From NCBI RefSeq assembly GCF_013426205.1, contig NC_089422.1:3472001-3536000 (forward strand): a stretch of DNA of 64,000 nucleotides. Direction: 5' to 3'. The DNA comes from Metarhizium brunneum. Lineage: Eukaryota; Ascomycota; Sordariomycetes; Hypocreales; Clavicipitaceae. The notes under the pieces are model-generated. The model worked only from the letters and a program-made list of their open reading frames with translations. It was not told the origin of the DNA and searched no databases. Below, in pieces: positions 33,147-46,159 of the stretch; the first letter of the stretch is position 1, and each line of letters begins with the position of its first letter. A program made the translations under genes and the position numbers.

Positions 33147-34587
33147 CTAGACATGATCGGCACTAGGAGTCCATAGCATGCGTCCTTTGCAGACGTGTTC
33201 TTGGGCAAAGGACCTGTACCGCTCCAGAATGTCCGTTTGGCCAAGTCCCTCGGATTGATCTTTGGAGCTGTAATAAGCGGCTACGCCCCTTCCATCCGCC
33301 ACAGCGGCTATAAAAAAAATAGCTCGTCAGTCACTCCACGTCGCAAGATCTCGCATAAAAAAAGCTGCTTCACTCACGTCGACCTATTTTTCGCGGCATC
33401 GTCACGGCGAAATGTCTCTCGGCAGCAGCCCCAATCGGCTTGGCGGCATTGATGTCCTTCCCAGTCATGGCCACAAGCTGGGTGCCCATGCCGAGTTCCT
33501 GATAGTTCCACAGGTGAAACTTGTACTTGGACAGCTCCCCCCTTTCCAGATTCTCGAGCAGGCTGTAATGCTGCTGGGCGGCAGCCATCCACTTCCACCT
33601 TCCCTGGTCCTTGTAGGCATCGTAGACGGTGTGGACAATGGGCGTATTGTGGAGGAGGTGATCTGTCTTGCCCGTGACCGGCAGCCAGAGATGCTGTCGG
33701 TCTGCCGGGGGGTTCCATTTGGCCACGTCGAAATCCGGCGGCCCTCGCCAAGACGGCAGCCGAGACGGGCGCCAGTTCATCACCCCCGACTCGGCTTCAA
33801 CAGGCCTCCATGTCTCGTTGTCGGGCAGATACGGCCTCACCGCCCCGAGGCTCAGGTGAAGCCAGCTGCTCAGAGGTTGGTTGACGACGTTTGCGGAAAC
33901 GAGGTAGAAGTCGGGTCGCATGGCCCTCGTGTGCGCCATGGACAAGATGGTTCCATCCTCCATGTAGACCTGGCAGGGAGTCAGTGCTGCGCGATTTGAC
34001 GAAAAAAAAAAACACCTCCTCTCATCTTGCAAAGCCACGTACAATACCCGAGTCGATTTGGATGTACAACAGGTCGTCTTGGATTCCATCGTAGGCGCTG
34101 GCGTCGCTCCCCTCCTGGTTGCGCCAGGAGTAGTGCGCCTCCGACCGGACAAGCTTGTCGAGAAATTCCACGTCGCGCGCATCGTCGGTTTGCCGCAGCC
34201 AGATAACCTGGTCCAGGACGCCGCCGTTCTTGGCCAGATCCCGCTGCTCGGCAAAAAAAAGGTAAGTTTAGACTTGGGAGATGGGCCGGCGATTAGCTCG
34301 TCTTGGCATGCGGACGATCAACGAACCTTGAGATAGCAGTCCAGGATGGCCGCCTGCTGCCGCTTCTGATAAAAGACAAGCCCGACAATCTTCCTTATTC
34401 CTTCGCGCTTCTGCCACTCCCGGACAACGGCCATCATCTCGGTCCCGGAGACGAAGCCATCCCGGTCAACCTGCCTGCCGCGCAGGTCCGTCACTGCCGG
34501 TAATTCTTCTCGAAAAAGAAGCAGCAGCACAATGATGATGCCGGCTCCCACCAGCCACCGCTTCAGCAGCAGCAAGTTGGGTGGCAT
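33147..34587 (-). CDS. Type II membrane protein, glycosyltransferase-like
   Basis: Four exons (34587-34327, 34243-34043, 33969-33378, 33307-33147) give 404 aa. Residues about 5-25 (LLLLKRWLVGAGIIIVLLLL) are a signal anchor, so the catalytic part would face the Golgi or ER lumen. Splicing restores blocks I associate with a fungal family usually annotated as hypothetical or glycosyltransferase: VIWLRQTDDARDVEFLDKLV, YIQIDSGIVYMEDGTI, VSANVVNQPLSSWLHLSLGA, and a C-terminal VADGRGVAAYYS...DILERYRSFAQEHVC. In relatives, as I recall them, the second block reads IDDD, a DxD-type metal site; here it is IDSG. The first intron uses a GTTCGT donor. Activity and substrate are unknown. Confidence 0.7.
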
Positions 34588-36274
34588 TTCGCCTGCGCAA
34601 ATCGAGAAGCAGACGGGACGGGGATAGAGTCACACAGGGGGGGGACCAGGTCACATTTGATCTTTTTTTTTTTTTTTTAAATTTGCCATGGGAAATTCTG
34701 CTAGCTGGTTAAATGACCCCAGAACACCCGGGCCGGGCGTGAAGAGCATGCATGACACCGACCAGACTCCTCGAGGGCCCTGAAAGAGACACAGCCGCAG
34801 ATCCCCGTGGTGCAATTTGGACCGTCGAGATGACGCCCATTGGCCAGCTGCCCGTGTGCATTGTTGTACAAACTTGGTTCAAAGAGGCGCCTGGTTGGGA
34901 ACCCGCGTTTCACTCGTCCAAGGAAATCGGCTAATCTCCTGAGGGCAACAGTTGGCGTCCGGACCCTCCATGGTCATGACATCTGGAAATTCGCGACCCT
35001 TTGGCCCCCTGGTCCTCCGTCTGGCTCCTTCCTTTTGTTGTGACTTTTGAGCACGGACGATTTGCCAGCTGAGCCGTCTCAATCGGGAGTCGGGACAATA
35101 CGTCTTCTGCTCCGTTGTACGTACATGCATGTACTTGGCATTTTCCGCATTGACCTGGGCCAGCCGCATCATTCATGCCACAACCACCAACGAGCCAGTC
35201 GGGTACTTCTGTCGTACCTCGACTCCGTGGCAGCGAATCGAGAGCATGCCAAGATAGTTATAAATCTGCAGTTCAATCAACACAGTTTAGCCTACTTGAG
35301 TAGATTCTGTAGATTCCCGCCAGGGCCATTGAGTGCCGAAACGCGGGGAACCAAAACGTCTACAGCATCTGGCAACATTGAACCCTTTCATGCGAGCAAG
35401 GGTGCCTGCCACGCATGGCCTGGCCTGGAGTTTGGCCTATATTAAGGGGTGAATTGTTTCGCTCATTAGTCAGGTGAAATTACAAGCATGATACGAGCAT
35501 CATATAAGCGTAAAATCTAATAATACAATATTAAGCTGTACCAGGCCAAGGATAGCATAAGACCAAAAAATTAGAAATTAATGCCGCGCCACGGCCCGTT
35601 GGCCAAGGCCATCTCGCGATAGCCTCAGCTACCAGTATCATGGAAGTAAATCTTATATATTATAGTGACTTTATGCCCGTGACTCACGCCGAGTCACGTC
35701 AAAGACCTAAAATGCCACACACGTAGTATATCTGCGAGGTCTGCCCTCGTCCGCATTCCAAGTCAACCCTATTCCTCTCCATTCAAGTCATTCTTGTACT
35801 ATCAAGACCCAACACAACTAATCGTGAGTCCCTGCTTCCACACATCTCCCACAGCTATCTACAATCAAACACAAACTTGGCTTGGCCTGTATGTATACAA
35901 GAACAATGGCAATCGTGGGTGTAAATCAATGTCCGCAGGTCGTTCGTTGGCGTCAATCACCAAATTACAAGCACGTTTGAGGGTGAGCCAAAAGCAAAGG
36001 TGCTTGATACTGCAATATATACCATGTGACTCAAAATCTCGAATTTACAACGAACCAGCTGGACTCTACAATGACCCGTTAACCACTGCATTCAGTGCCT
36101 ACCCAAAAGTACATTCATACCAAAAAAATATGTCCACCCGTGGTCAAGAAACAGTCCTCTAGCCCAACAAGAATAAATAATAGTCGCTAGTCATCAAGTC
36201 ATAAGTACTGGAGGGAAGGTTGTTTGGGTGGAAGTCCGGGTTTGCTAAAGCTGGGCAGCATAAAGAGTCGGCGT
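34588..36274. other. 1.7 kb intergenic region
   Basis: Upstream of the glycosyltransferase-like gene and downstream of the zinc-cluster gene. A T16 run lies at 34663-34678. The stretch 35450-35730 is AT-rich. No supported gene. Confidence 0.45.
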
Positions 36275-38949
36275 CTAGGGGAATTGTCCTGTGCCCTGTT
36301 GGCCCTTGATTGGCCCGTCAACTCCACATATCGTTATAGGTTCTGTGATGGACGCTTCCGGGCCGTGGCGCATTACGGCTGCGGCCTGTGAAAAGAACGA
36401 GTTTGTGCGAATCGTCGTAGCTCGAATCAGGGCTCGTGTCGGAACATGATCTGTGTCGGCTATATTATTGACCTTTACTCGGAAGGTTTCCAGCATTCTA
36501 TGTGCAGCTTCAATGTGCTCTCTTTCAGCTGCCATAAGAAATAGATAAACCAAGAAGTTTCCACAGAGAATTAGCTGAGATCGAGCATCTATCATACCAA
36601 ACAAACAAGTTGATTAGAATACTGATTGGGAAGCAAGAAGCCGCCGCGCTAATTTTCCGTATGACAAAGTGTGACTTACGACGACCCCAGAAACCTCTTA
36701 GGTCACCGGGGTTGATACTGATGAAAAACTCCGTGAACCACCCAAAATCCGCAATCGCAAATGGAAACCACTGTCTCAGATTAGAGTTAGGGTCCGTCTT
36801 CGCAGCTTTAGTAGCAGGATGCATCAAGGCTCGATAAAGGAGGACCTTTGTTGCGTAAAAAGTCAGATGAAGGGGGCCTAATTGTCCCAATGTTAGCCCA
36901 GGTAGATAGTTAACTGTTCATTTTTTTTTTCAATCTCACAGTTATAGCAGGAAGTGGCAGGTTCTCTATTTCGAGAAACAACCAAACAAGAGGGTATCAG
37001 GCTGGGCCAATCCTTCAATTTGTCGTGTATGTCAGCGAGTTGGTTACGGGACGCTATTCGTTGATGCAAGTCTGTCGTTCTCGTGTCGACTTGACTAAAG
37101 TTCTGTCAGTACAAATGCAACCCTTAAAGAAAGGGAAGCTGGCTTACAAATTGCTATCAATGACGCCTCGCAGTAATCGGGTGATTTTTATCGTTTCCAA
37201 AAATCGAGCACCTGATGCGACATCAAAGGACCAACTCGAACGGTCAACAAGATGCTGCAATTCCTCAGGTACATCTTCATCGCAGCGAAGATCATCTATA
37301 TCGAGCATAGTAGTGTTGTACGAGGTTTCGCCGATATGAGGAGGGTTGCCGTGTGAAACCGCAGCCCAGCAATCTGTTACAAAGGCCGCCCACCAGAGCT
37401 TCTTCCTCAACTTCTTTTCAACAATCTCCAAATTCCAATCGCCAGGATCTTGGTGAAGTCCAATCAGTTGCGCACATGCGGTAGCTTGCGCACTCAACGT
37501 GAAAGTTGACGGCGCTTCCATGGCATCGATGGAAGGCGGTTGGACGTGTATCAAGAGCAAACAAGCCTGCAAAACAAAGAAGTTGGGGTTTTCTATTTCT
37601 CTGCGAAGGGCTCTATGAGCCTGATCGACAATCTCGTGTTGCTCCAAGGGAAATCGGTCCCCACGGCGAGTGCTGGGGTCCTCTGCCCAGAAAACAGATG
37701 CGAGAGCGTACACCGCGCCACGTAGACATCCTGGTATCGACTTGCTGTTGCCTGCATAGCGGCGAAGGAAGCGAACCTTGGATACTATTGGCAAAACCGG
37801 GTGCACATGCTTGAAATACAGCGCGACGAGCACGTCAGCGTGCGGCCAGACTTTTGTCTCGATGGCATCGGAAGCCTGTTCCCTCGTTTCATTGGTGTGC
37901 TTGGGGTGACCCATGGACAGGAAGAGGAAATGGAGCGGGAGGTCGTCGACATCCGAGCCGCCACGGTGCAGCTGGACTACATTGGCGTCAACGGTTGCCG
38001 TCTCACTTAAGATGCCATAACTAAAGGCATCTAGAACAAAAGGGTCTTGCTCAGCAGTACGACCGAGAAAGTAGGTCGCTCTGCCGGGATTATCTTCCAG
38101 TGTATGAACTGAGCCTGCGCCGCTGATACATGACGATTCCGGAGAGTTCAATGTAGGTTGTACAATATCCATGCTTGCAGCGCTGGCGTCTGCGTCCAGT
38201 CTTAGCCGACCCCGGGGGCTGGCATATGACAAGTAGCTACCAGAACTTGCTTCATAGCCTGTGCGGGGAGAGCAGTCACTGGCTGCAGAAACGGAGACAT
38301 TGGAGGGTGAGGTGATAGGTCGAGGACTAGACTTGATGGTATTCGGGCTGGCCAAAATGTCTGTTGCATCCCGCCCTCCAGAATCACCAGGGCCAGAGTC
38401 GGGGAAAGAATGATCTGCACCTGCAGGCTTGGAAGAGTTCGTAGAGCCACCCTCGGAGCCCGATTGCTGTCGTAGTAGTGGCCCATCTGTAGTCGACGTG
38501 GACTGGCATACTATCCCCCTACTCTTACAGAAGGCACCTTGATATAAAATTAGAATATTGGACACATGGTTGGCGGGTTCATGCGCAAATCTCGTAAAGT
38601 CAGGGCCAAGGTTGAGCCGAAAGCCAGCCAAGATGCAACGGTTATCAGACTTACATGGAGGCTCCGTAGTGATAATGCAAGCAGTCTTCCGGCGGCGACA
38701 TGCATCGCACGGCCGACTCTTTCGACTCCTCCTCTCTCTGGGTACACCAAAGGTGCTTTGTATCACAAATTTGCGGGGGCGGCCTTGACTTCCTAGGTCA
38801 GAGACGCCCTCGGACCGTTCACCCGAACCACGGGCATTAGCATGGATCTGGGTCTGAGCTTGAGCCTGGGCTTGAGCATGAGCTTGAGGGTTCACAGCAG
38901 GGCCGGGCACATGTCCCGGGATATTGGAGCCAGAGCTGTCACCGTCCAT
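36275..38949 (-). CDS. Zn2Cys6 transcription factor with fungal_trans domain
   Basis: Five exons (38949-38655, 38537-37148, 37094-36940, 36877-36680, 36588-36275) give 783 aa. The DNA-binding cluster is Cys81, Cys84, Cys91, Cys99, Cys102 and Cys109 (CDACRRRKTAC, then PPC-AFC-KSRGIVC after splicing). A Ser/Gly-rich linker leads to the fungal-specific middle domain (HADVLVALYFKHVHPVLPIV, residues about 330-600, including KKLRKKLWWAAFVTDCW). The last exons encode LHLTFYATKVLLYRALMHPA and FWGRHARSQLILCGNFL, which align in frame only with the splice sites given. It should be a nuclear pathway-specific activator or repressor. The 117-nt first intron is stop-free and in phase, and interrupts the zinc cluster itself. 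The start is the first ATG in frame (38949); the upstream extension begins with GTG. Its target is unknown. It lies 2.5 kb from THI4 and 4.6 kb from the tetrulose cluster. Confidence 0.88.
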
Positions 38950-41434
38950 GGCCGTGACCGAGTCGTCCGGCGCGTGCGGTTCAAAGCTTTTGGCGTCAAA
39001 GGCGTCACGTCGGCCTATCGATTGGATCCGTGGGAAATGTTTCGGCCAACATTCTCGGCAAAAAAAGGACAATGGGAGGGTCACGGGTTGACCGATGGGA
39101 CCAAATCATGATTCGCGGCCATGGTGGAGTCTGGTCTGTTACTGCCAGATGATGGAGATGACAGAGCTGTCAAATGCAGGCAATGCCGAATCTTGATTGG
39201 CTCACATCCCACGGTTGATCTGCGGGTGGAAAGAGCAGCACCAGAAACCTGTTGTCAGTGCCAGATGGATGTACTCTGTACGGAGCCGGAAAAACCACCG
39301 TTAGGATTGGTCGATAGCTCCGTACAACATGCCCAATTGGTCTAACCACTTGCTTTGGGATTCACCTACGGAGCAGGTACGTCTGTACTTTGTACAGAAT
39401 ACTACATTGCACATCATATCGCCATTGACCATCAGTTTGAACCCCCATGGCCCATCAAAGCCTCAAGTCTGCACCAGCAAGGGCGACGCGCGGACATGAC
39501 TGGTCAGCCCTGCGAGAGGTGAAAAGCAAAAAGTTGGCCGAAGCTAGTCCCGGCCACCACAAGTGCCACCACGTTTCGGTTTCTTCGCCCGAGAGTTTAT
39601 TTCCGGATAAACTCAAACAGCAATATACGCTTCGTTGGAGCAACAAGAAGCCCGATCACTCCCCCGGCCAACTTTACCCCGAAATGTGTTCCAGGCTCCT
39701 GGGTCGGGACCGAGACCATCGACAGCATGATACTGTGATCCTTGCTTGGCATTAATCTGGATCGCACCGACGAAAGCTTGACAAGTGGGGTCGGGTGCAA
39801 TGGAATGATATTATACATACTTAGAGTCGGATCCTGAACGATGCTTCACTGGGAAGTAGATATCTCCAATGGAAAACGAGAGCTGTCCGTCGGTGAAATG
39901 ATCTCCCCAATTGGCGCAGCCTGCATTGATTCATGCATGGCAACAGCTTCGGCACTCCATAAATACGACGATCTACTCTACAAACCCTGTGCTTTCAGCT
40001 CTACATTGAGCTCTGAGCTTCCCGGCCAGCCATGGAACTAGGTGCAAGGGCATCCTGGGCAAAGACGGGCAGATCTTGGCGGGCGTCGCTGCTGTCAAGT
40101 ATGTGGTTGGAACAAAAACACAGGCAAGTTCCAGACATCGGCCAACTTTCAATGCTACCGCAAACTTCATCCACATATGTACAAATTGAATATTCCCAGG
40201 GATACTACTAACAGTCATTTCAAGCACTGAGTACACAGACGATAAGACATTAATTTACAACCGCCGGCCAACTTATAGGTCACCATCACCCTATCCAAGG
40301 CAAAGAAAGCTACTAGTAAGCCTAAACGCATAACGTCCAATTTGATTAGGACAGCAACTAGTTTTGTTCCGTCCAATGGGATGACCTACTATATCAGTGT
40401 TCCAAGTCTTGACACGATTGTCTACACTTGCCCATCATGCTGAACGATAATAGTTGTCACCGAACCAAAGCGGTAGCCCGCAACCACCTTACTAGTCAAG
40501 TTTTTCACTTGAGGCTTGGCCGAAATGTCCACACGGAAATCCATGGTTCATGCAACGCTGGGGGTAGCCAAACAATTTATTTGGCTTTGGTGCTCATAGA
40601 ATGTCCAGGCAAGTCAAGCACAGCAAGCATCAACTGTCGAAAACGCTCGATGCACTGTATGTAGGACAGACCGACCATTGCATTTGCCCCATGTCTTGTA
40701 CAATTGGCACCGAAGTGGTTCTTCATGCATTTCATACATGATGCAAGCACGGGCCTGCAGCATCGCCACAATACGAGGTTGCCCGACAAGAACCAGTAAG
40801 TAATATTGCAACAGTATGGCATGTACATGCATGGAGACATCTTCCACGAAAGTGCGACGAAGCATTAAAGGATTGTACCATCATCAAAAGAGTTCTAAGG
40901 AAACCCCATCTCTTCGCGGAATCGTCGGCATCAGTTCTGCCGAGCGGGAGCCCTTGCTCCACACGTTTCCCCTCTTGTGCTGAGCTCCTTGTCGAGGGAC
41001 TGTTTTGGCTGCCTTTTGAAGTATGGACTTACTGAAGATATTGGAATGCGCATCGTTACTGGATAATTTCACGTGTTGCTTGCAGGGTGAATGTAGGTCA
41101 TGGTCAGATACCAAAGACATCTATTCACTCCACCCACAAACAATCTATGCCCAATGAAAGGGTATCGTTAATACGTGAAACATGTGCCGGGATCGGGGCC
41201 AACAGATGGCAGAGCAGACTACGAGTCAGTGGGAAACAAGATTGTCATCAGCTCCAACCCTCCCTCTACAAGCACGCGAACGGCAATTTAACAGGAGGCA
41301 ATAGTATTCATATCTGGGTGCCGACTATTAATCAAAACAATATTTTGAAACGAATGGCAAATATTTCAGCTGCAAAAATAGTTCCAAAAGATCGACTACA
41401 TCGTATACATTTGCTCTCGCCGATTGCTTAACGT
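38950..41434. other. 2.5 kb intergenic region
   Basis: Upstream of the zinc-cluster gene and downstream of THI4. No supported gene. Between 39265 and 39405 there are several partial copies of the dispersed motif (TACGGAGC, CTCCGTACAACATG, CTACGGAGC) and GTAC-rich sequence. Confidence 0.45.
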
Positions 41435-42690
<1,256 letters not shown>

Positions 42691-43555
42691 CTGAAGAGAG
42701 ATGATCATAGTTGGATATACTACAACGCAAGGAAGCCATGATCGCTGCCAAATCACGAGGTGCGGTGTACCGGTTGAGATTCAAGTCTGGACCTGTGCGT
42801 GTTAGAAGCAGTTCTCTGTACCTATTTGCTCAAGGAGGCATTTCTCAACAGACAAGTTTGATGTATAGTGATGGGGCACAAAAGCTTTGGCTATCGATTT
42901 GACTTGGGGCCGACACGAAAATGTAGGAAAAAAGATTCAGAAACGTCGACGCCAGAAGGAGGGGTCGGGTGAGGGATTTTATACGCATTCCATCTCACAG
43001 CGGGGTACAACAAAAGTTGCTCATCTCTACACACACAGAGCTATGTACTAGTACTACAACCACAGCAGTCATCATCACCAATGCCGTTGGCCACGAGCCG
43101 GTGTCCAGCTCCATTCGGAGCGGGGCTGCCCGCCTTTTCCCGGTACTTGCCGTACTGTCGACACATGAATTTGACGCATAGCAATTTTACCGGCTCTTGT
43201 TGGGAGCTCGATAGACACTGGTTGTTCCTGAGCTGGTGGCTATGGAGCTTGGGAGGGGCCCTGATAGCTAGAGCGAATCATTGCGACTTGGATGGTGTGA
43301 AGGCTGTTGAAGCTGTGGATCTGGAAGTTAGGTGGGGGCGAATCGAGATGCTGCGATAGTCGTCAAGACTCGAGCCCTACGGAATTGGATTGTCATCAAA
43401 CTGAGAGCAGGAAAGGAGCTACATGACAAGTGGCGCCGTCCAGAGCGGGAGGCCGTCATCGTAGGGAGGTGGTGGTATGTAACACGCAACAGACCGACTT
43501 ATTATATATCAAACGATGGCAATGCGGCGAACCAAATATGACGACAGTTCCGGGC
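42691..43555. other. Upstream region of THI4 / downstream of the TIM-like gene
   Basis: It should hold the THI4 promoter and transcription start plus the 3' flank of the isomerase gene. No gene seen. CTACTAGTACTACAACC-like sequence lies near 43045-43062. Confidence 0.45.
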
Positions 43556-44329
43556 TCATGCCTGGGCAACTTCTAGGATGGTCTTGACAAACCGCTCCGG
43601 GTCATGACCAAATCGGCCCAAGAACAATCCATCAAGACCCGACTTCAACCGCTCATACAGACCCGGTCCTGCACTCCCGCCGTAAACGACTCTGATAGTT
43701 CCCTGCCTTGACTTTACGCAGTCGAGCCGTCTAATGCCTTGGACTACTTTGAGCACATGGTCCTCGGCAGCAGGCTGACTGGCACCAATCGCCCAAACGG
43801 GCTCATACGCCAGAGCCACCTCTGCTGCGGACGGTACAGTAGCGAGAACAGCCTCGACCTGAGTTCTGCACTCATCAACAGCAACGCCAATATCCCCCTT
43901 CGTTTGCTCTCCAATACACACCAAGGGGATCATTCCGTTTCTGCTCACTGCGGCGGCTTTCTTGGCCACTGTTGCGTCATTTTCACCGAAAAGCCGTCTC
44001 CGTTCCGCATGCCCAACTTCCACAATCTTGACTCCGGCCTCGCTGAGGACCGCGGGACTCACTTCGCCCGTGAATGCGCCGCTGTCCTCCCAATGGCAGT
44101 CTTGGGCCCCGGGCCATATGGGAACAGGGGAAGACTTGAGTTGACCAATAGTTTCGGTGAGGGACACAAAGTCCGGGATGATGAAGATGTCGACATTGGA
44201 CAGCGATTCCAAAGAGGTTCTAGAGAGGCAGTCCAGAAATCCTTTCGTGACTTCGCGGTTCCGCGAGAGCGAAAAATACATTTTTGCAGACAGGCCGACG
44301 AGTCGGCGAGGAGGCGGCGACGTTGCCAT
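43556..44329 (-). CDS. Triosephosphate-isomerase paralogue, probable erythrulose-phosphate isomerase
   Basis: A single exon of 257 aa. All three TIM catalytic residues are present: Lys16 (VGLSAKMYFS), His107 (VEVGHAERRRLFGE) and Glu176 (ALAYEPVWAIGA), with the phosphate loop YGGSAGPGLYE. The N-terminal GLSAKMYF differs from the GNWKMN of glycolytic TIM and resembles the EryH/LerI branch, which interconverts L-erythrulose 1-phosphate and D-erythrulose 4-phosphate. In Yarrowia the equivalent is EYI1. The neighbours support this: an RpiB-type isomerase 0.5 kb upstream on the same strand and a DAK-type kinase beyond it. The glycolytic TIM of the organism should be another gene, with introns and the NWK motif. 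The specific substrate is an inference from motif and context. Confidence 0.88.
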   Translation of the reverse strand: MATSPPPRRLVGLSAKMYFSLSRNREVTKGFLDCLSRTSLESLSNVDIFIIPDFVSLTETIGQLKSSPVPIWPGAQDCHWEDSGAFTGEVSPAVLSEAGVKIVEVGHAERRRLFGENDATVAKKAAAVSRNGMIPLVCIGEQTKGDIGVAVDECRTQVEAVLATVPSAAEVALAYEPVWAIGASQPAAEDHVLKVVQGIRRLDCVKSRQGTIRVVYGGSAGPGLYERLKSGLDGLFLGRFGHDPERFVKTILEVAQA

Positions 44330-44863
44330 TGCGCACGAGAAGCCAGATGCCTGGTAATTCGACTGATGCAGGTTGAGCTTAGAGGAAGACGACGGCGAGG
44401 ATTGAGGCTGCCTCGGGAGAAGTCCGCAATACTGGTAAAGATCAATTGGTATTAGGATGAAAGTTTGCCGTTCATGGGACTAGCAACCCCGGAATTGGGT
44501 TCGTGCGTTTGTGCGGGCCGACCGAGGGACGGACGGATCCTCCGGCGCCGGGAAGTTTCCATGAGAGCTTCCTTTCCTTTTTGGGAAAACCGCAACCGGA
44601 GCCGCGAGCCAGCTTGATCATTCATCCTGAATGTGGTCACAATTGCTTGTTGCTGTTTGAGGATTTCATTGCGACAATTTAAAGAGTGAAAAAAACACGC
44701 CGCATGTTGTGTTGTGCGAGACAGCCAACTAACAATCACGCGCGGGCAATTAATTAATCATGGTAATAAATCTGTCTACGCCAAGATTCTTCGAATCTAT
44801 CTACACAACCACTGCCGCCCCAACCCCAAACCCCGAATGCGTCATTCGACGTTAGCCGTTCTT
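44330..44863. other. Spacer between the two isomerase genes
   Basis: 534 bases between the TIM-like start codon and the RpiB-like stop codon, both read on the minus strand. It should contain the TIM-like promoter. The pyrimidine tract before the start is weak. No gene seen. Confidence 0.45.
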
Positions 44864-45399
44864 TCAAGCCTCCAAGCTGGTAATCTCGTCAACCTTCTTG
44901 GCGCTTGCGCTCGTTGTGTCGAATTCATACGCGAGCCACTCCTTGGCCAGCCTTCGGGCTAGTTCAAGTCCGACCACACGCTCGCCCATACAGAGAACCT
45001 GGGCATTGTTGCTCAGCACGCTTCGCTCAACGCTGAAACTGTCGTGGGCGGTAACTGCTCGGATTCCCTTGACCTTGTTGGCAGCAATGGCGACTCCCAA
45101 TCCGGTTCCACAGATGAGTAGCGCGCGGTCGGCCTTGCCCTCGGCAACAATTCGTGCGGCAGCCGCTGCTCGTAGAGGATAGGCCGTCTTGTCGCTGGAC
45201 TCTTTGGAGCCGACATCGATGACCTCTGTGACGCGGCTGTCGGATTCGAAATCGCGCTTAATGGCGTCCTTGTAGGAAACTCCAGCTTCCTGTGGCCCTC
45301 TTTGTCAGCTTGCGTCTTCATTTTGGTGGTGCTGTGCTTTTGCCGCGACTATCGTCCACTTACATCACAGCCCATAACGATCCTCCATGTTGGTGACAT
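44864..45399 (-). CDS. RpiB/LacAB-family sugar-phosphate isomerase
   Basis: Exons 45399-45364 and 45289-44864 give 153 aa, the normal size of RpiB. The first exon encodes only [12 protein letters not shown]; splicing gives [13 protein letters not shown], the family start. The catalytic Cys72 is in [17 protein letters not shown], His94 is in [11 protein letters not shown], and [14 protein letters not shown] is the usual C-terminal signature. The family covers ribose-5-phosphate, galactose-6-phosphate and erythrose-4-phosphate isomerases. In erythritol catabolism the RpiB member (EryI in bacteria, EYI2 in Yarrowia) converts D-erythrulose 4-phosphate to D-erythrose 4-phosphate. Its place beside a TIM paralogue and a DAK kinase favours that role over ribose 5-phosphate, which fungi normally isomerise with RpiA. 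The gene diverges from the kinase gene. Confidence 0.9.
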
Positions 45400-46159
45400 T
45401 GTAGTTTTGAGCTTTCTGCCGATTGGGTGAAGAAATGAAACAAAATGGAACGACACGCAGGAGAATCGAAAGACTACCAGTCAAATTATTTCGTTCCAAG
45501 GAGTAGCAATTATCGAAGAACTCGACAGGAAAGGAGGAAACAAATCCGTCTTGATGAGAATTCCCCTCCAATCGCCACCACGCCCCGCCACGCTCCGGCT
45601 TCGCCAGCATGTCTTCGATTCCCCATGTATCACCGTAACGTCAATGGACCCTGGCTGCGCCGATTCAATCTTAGCTTCTACTGAATAAGACGCCCTGAAA
45701 CGGTCTGGACAGCTGGGTTTGGTGGTGGACTGTCGCGTCCAAGCCGTGGGGTGACAATGGCGGGTTTCCAAAATAGGAAATCCGACGCTATTAGTCCCTG
45801 AGACGAGACGCGAACTCCGAGAAGTTTGAACGTCATGAGAACATGATTGAGGGGTAGAATATGCGGGGGCGTGTAGAGACATAGCAAACTATGGATATTG
45901 TTTGCGGGAGCCGTGTACGAAGGCAGGACTAGTCGGTGATAGTAATCGACCACACACGGCGGTGCGATGGAACGGTATCAAGCCCGTTCTAGCAAACGCC
46001 ACCAGGGACAGGGAATTCGCATTATCCTGATTCAAACAAGCTCCGAAATGCGGAAGAGCTCCGTGGTCTTTTTATCAGCTTGATTCTGCCCAATGTTCCT
46101 TGTCCGGAACGGTCAATCTCTTTGCATTTGGTAGTCAATTGCATACCGAAGCTACCACC
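45400..46159. promoter_or_regulatory. Divergent promoter region of isomerase and kinase genes
   Basis: 760 bases between the RpiB-like (-) and DAK-type kinase (+) start codons, a likely control region for the cluster. The kinase ATG has a strong context (CTACCACCATGTCC). I see no clear TATA element and did not identify a binding site for a zinc-cluster factor. Confidence 0.5.
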
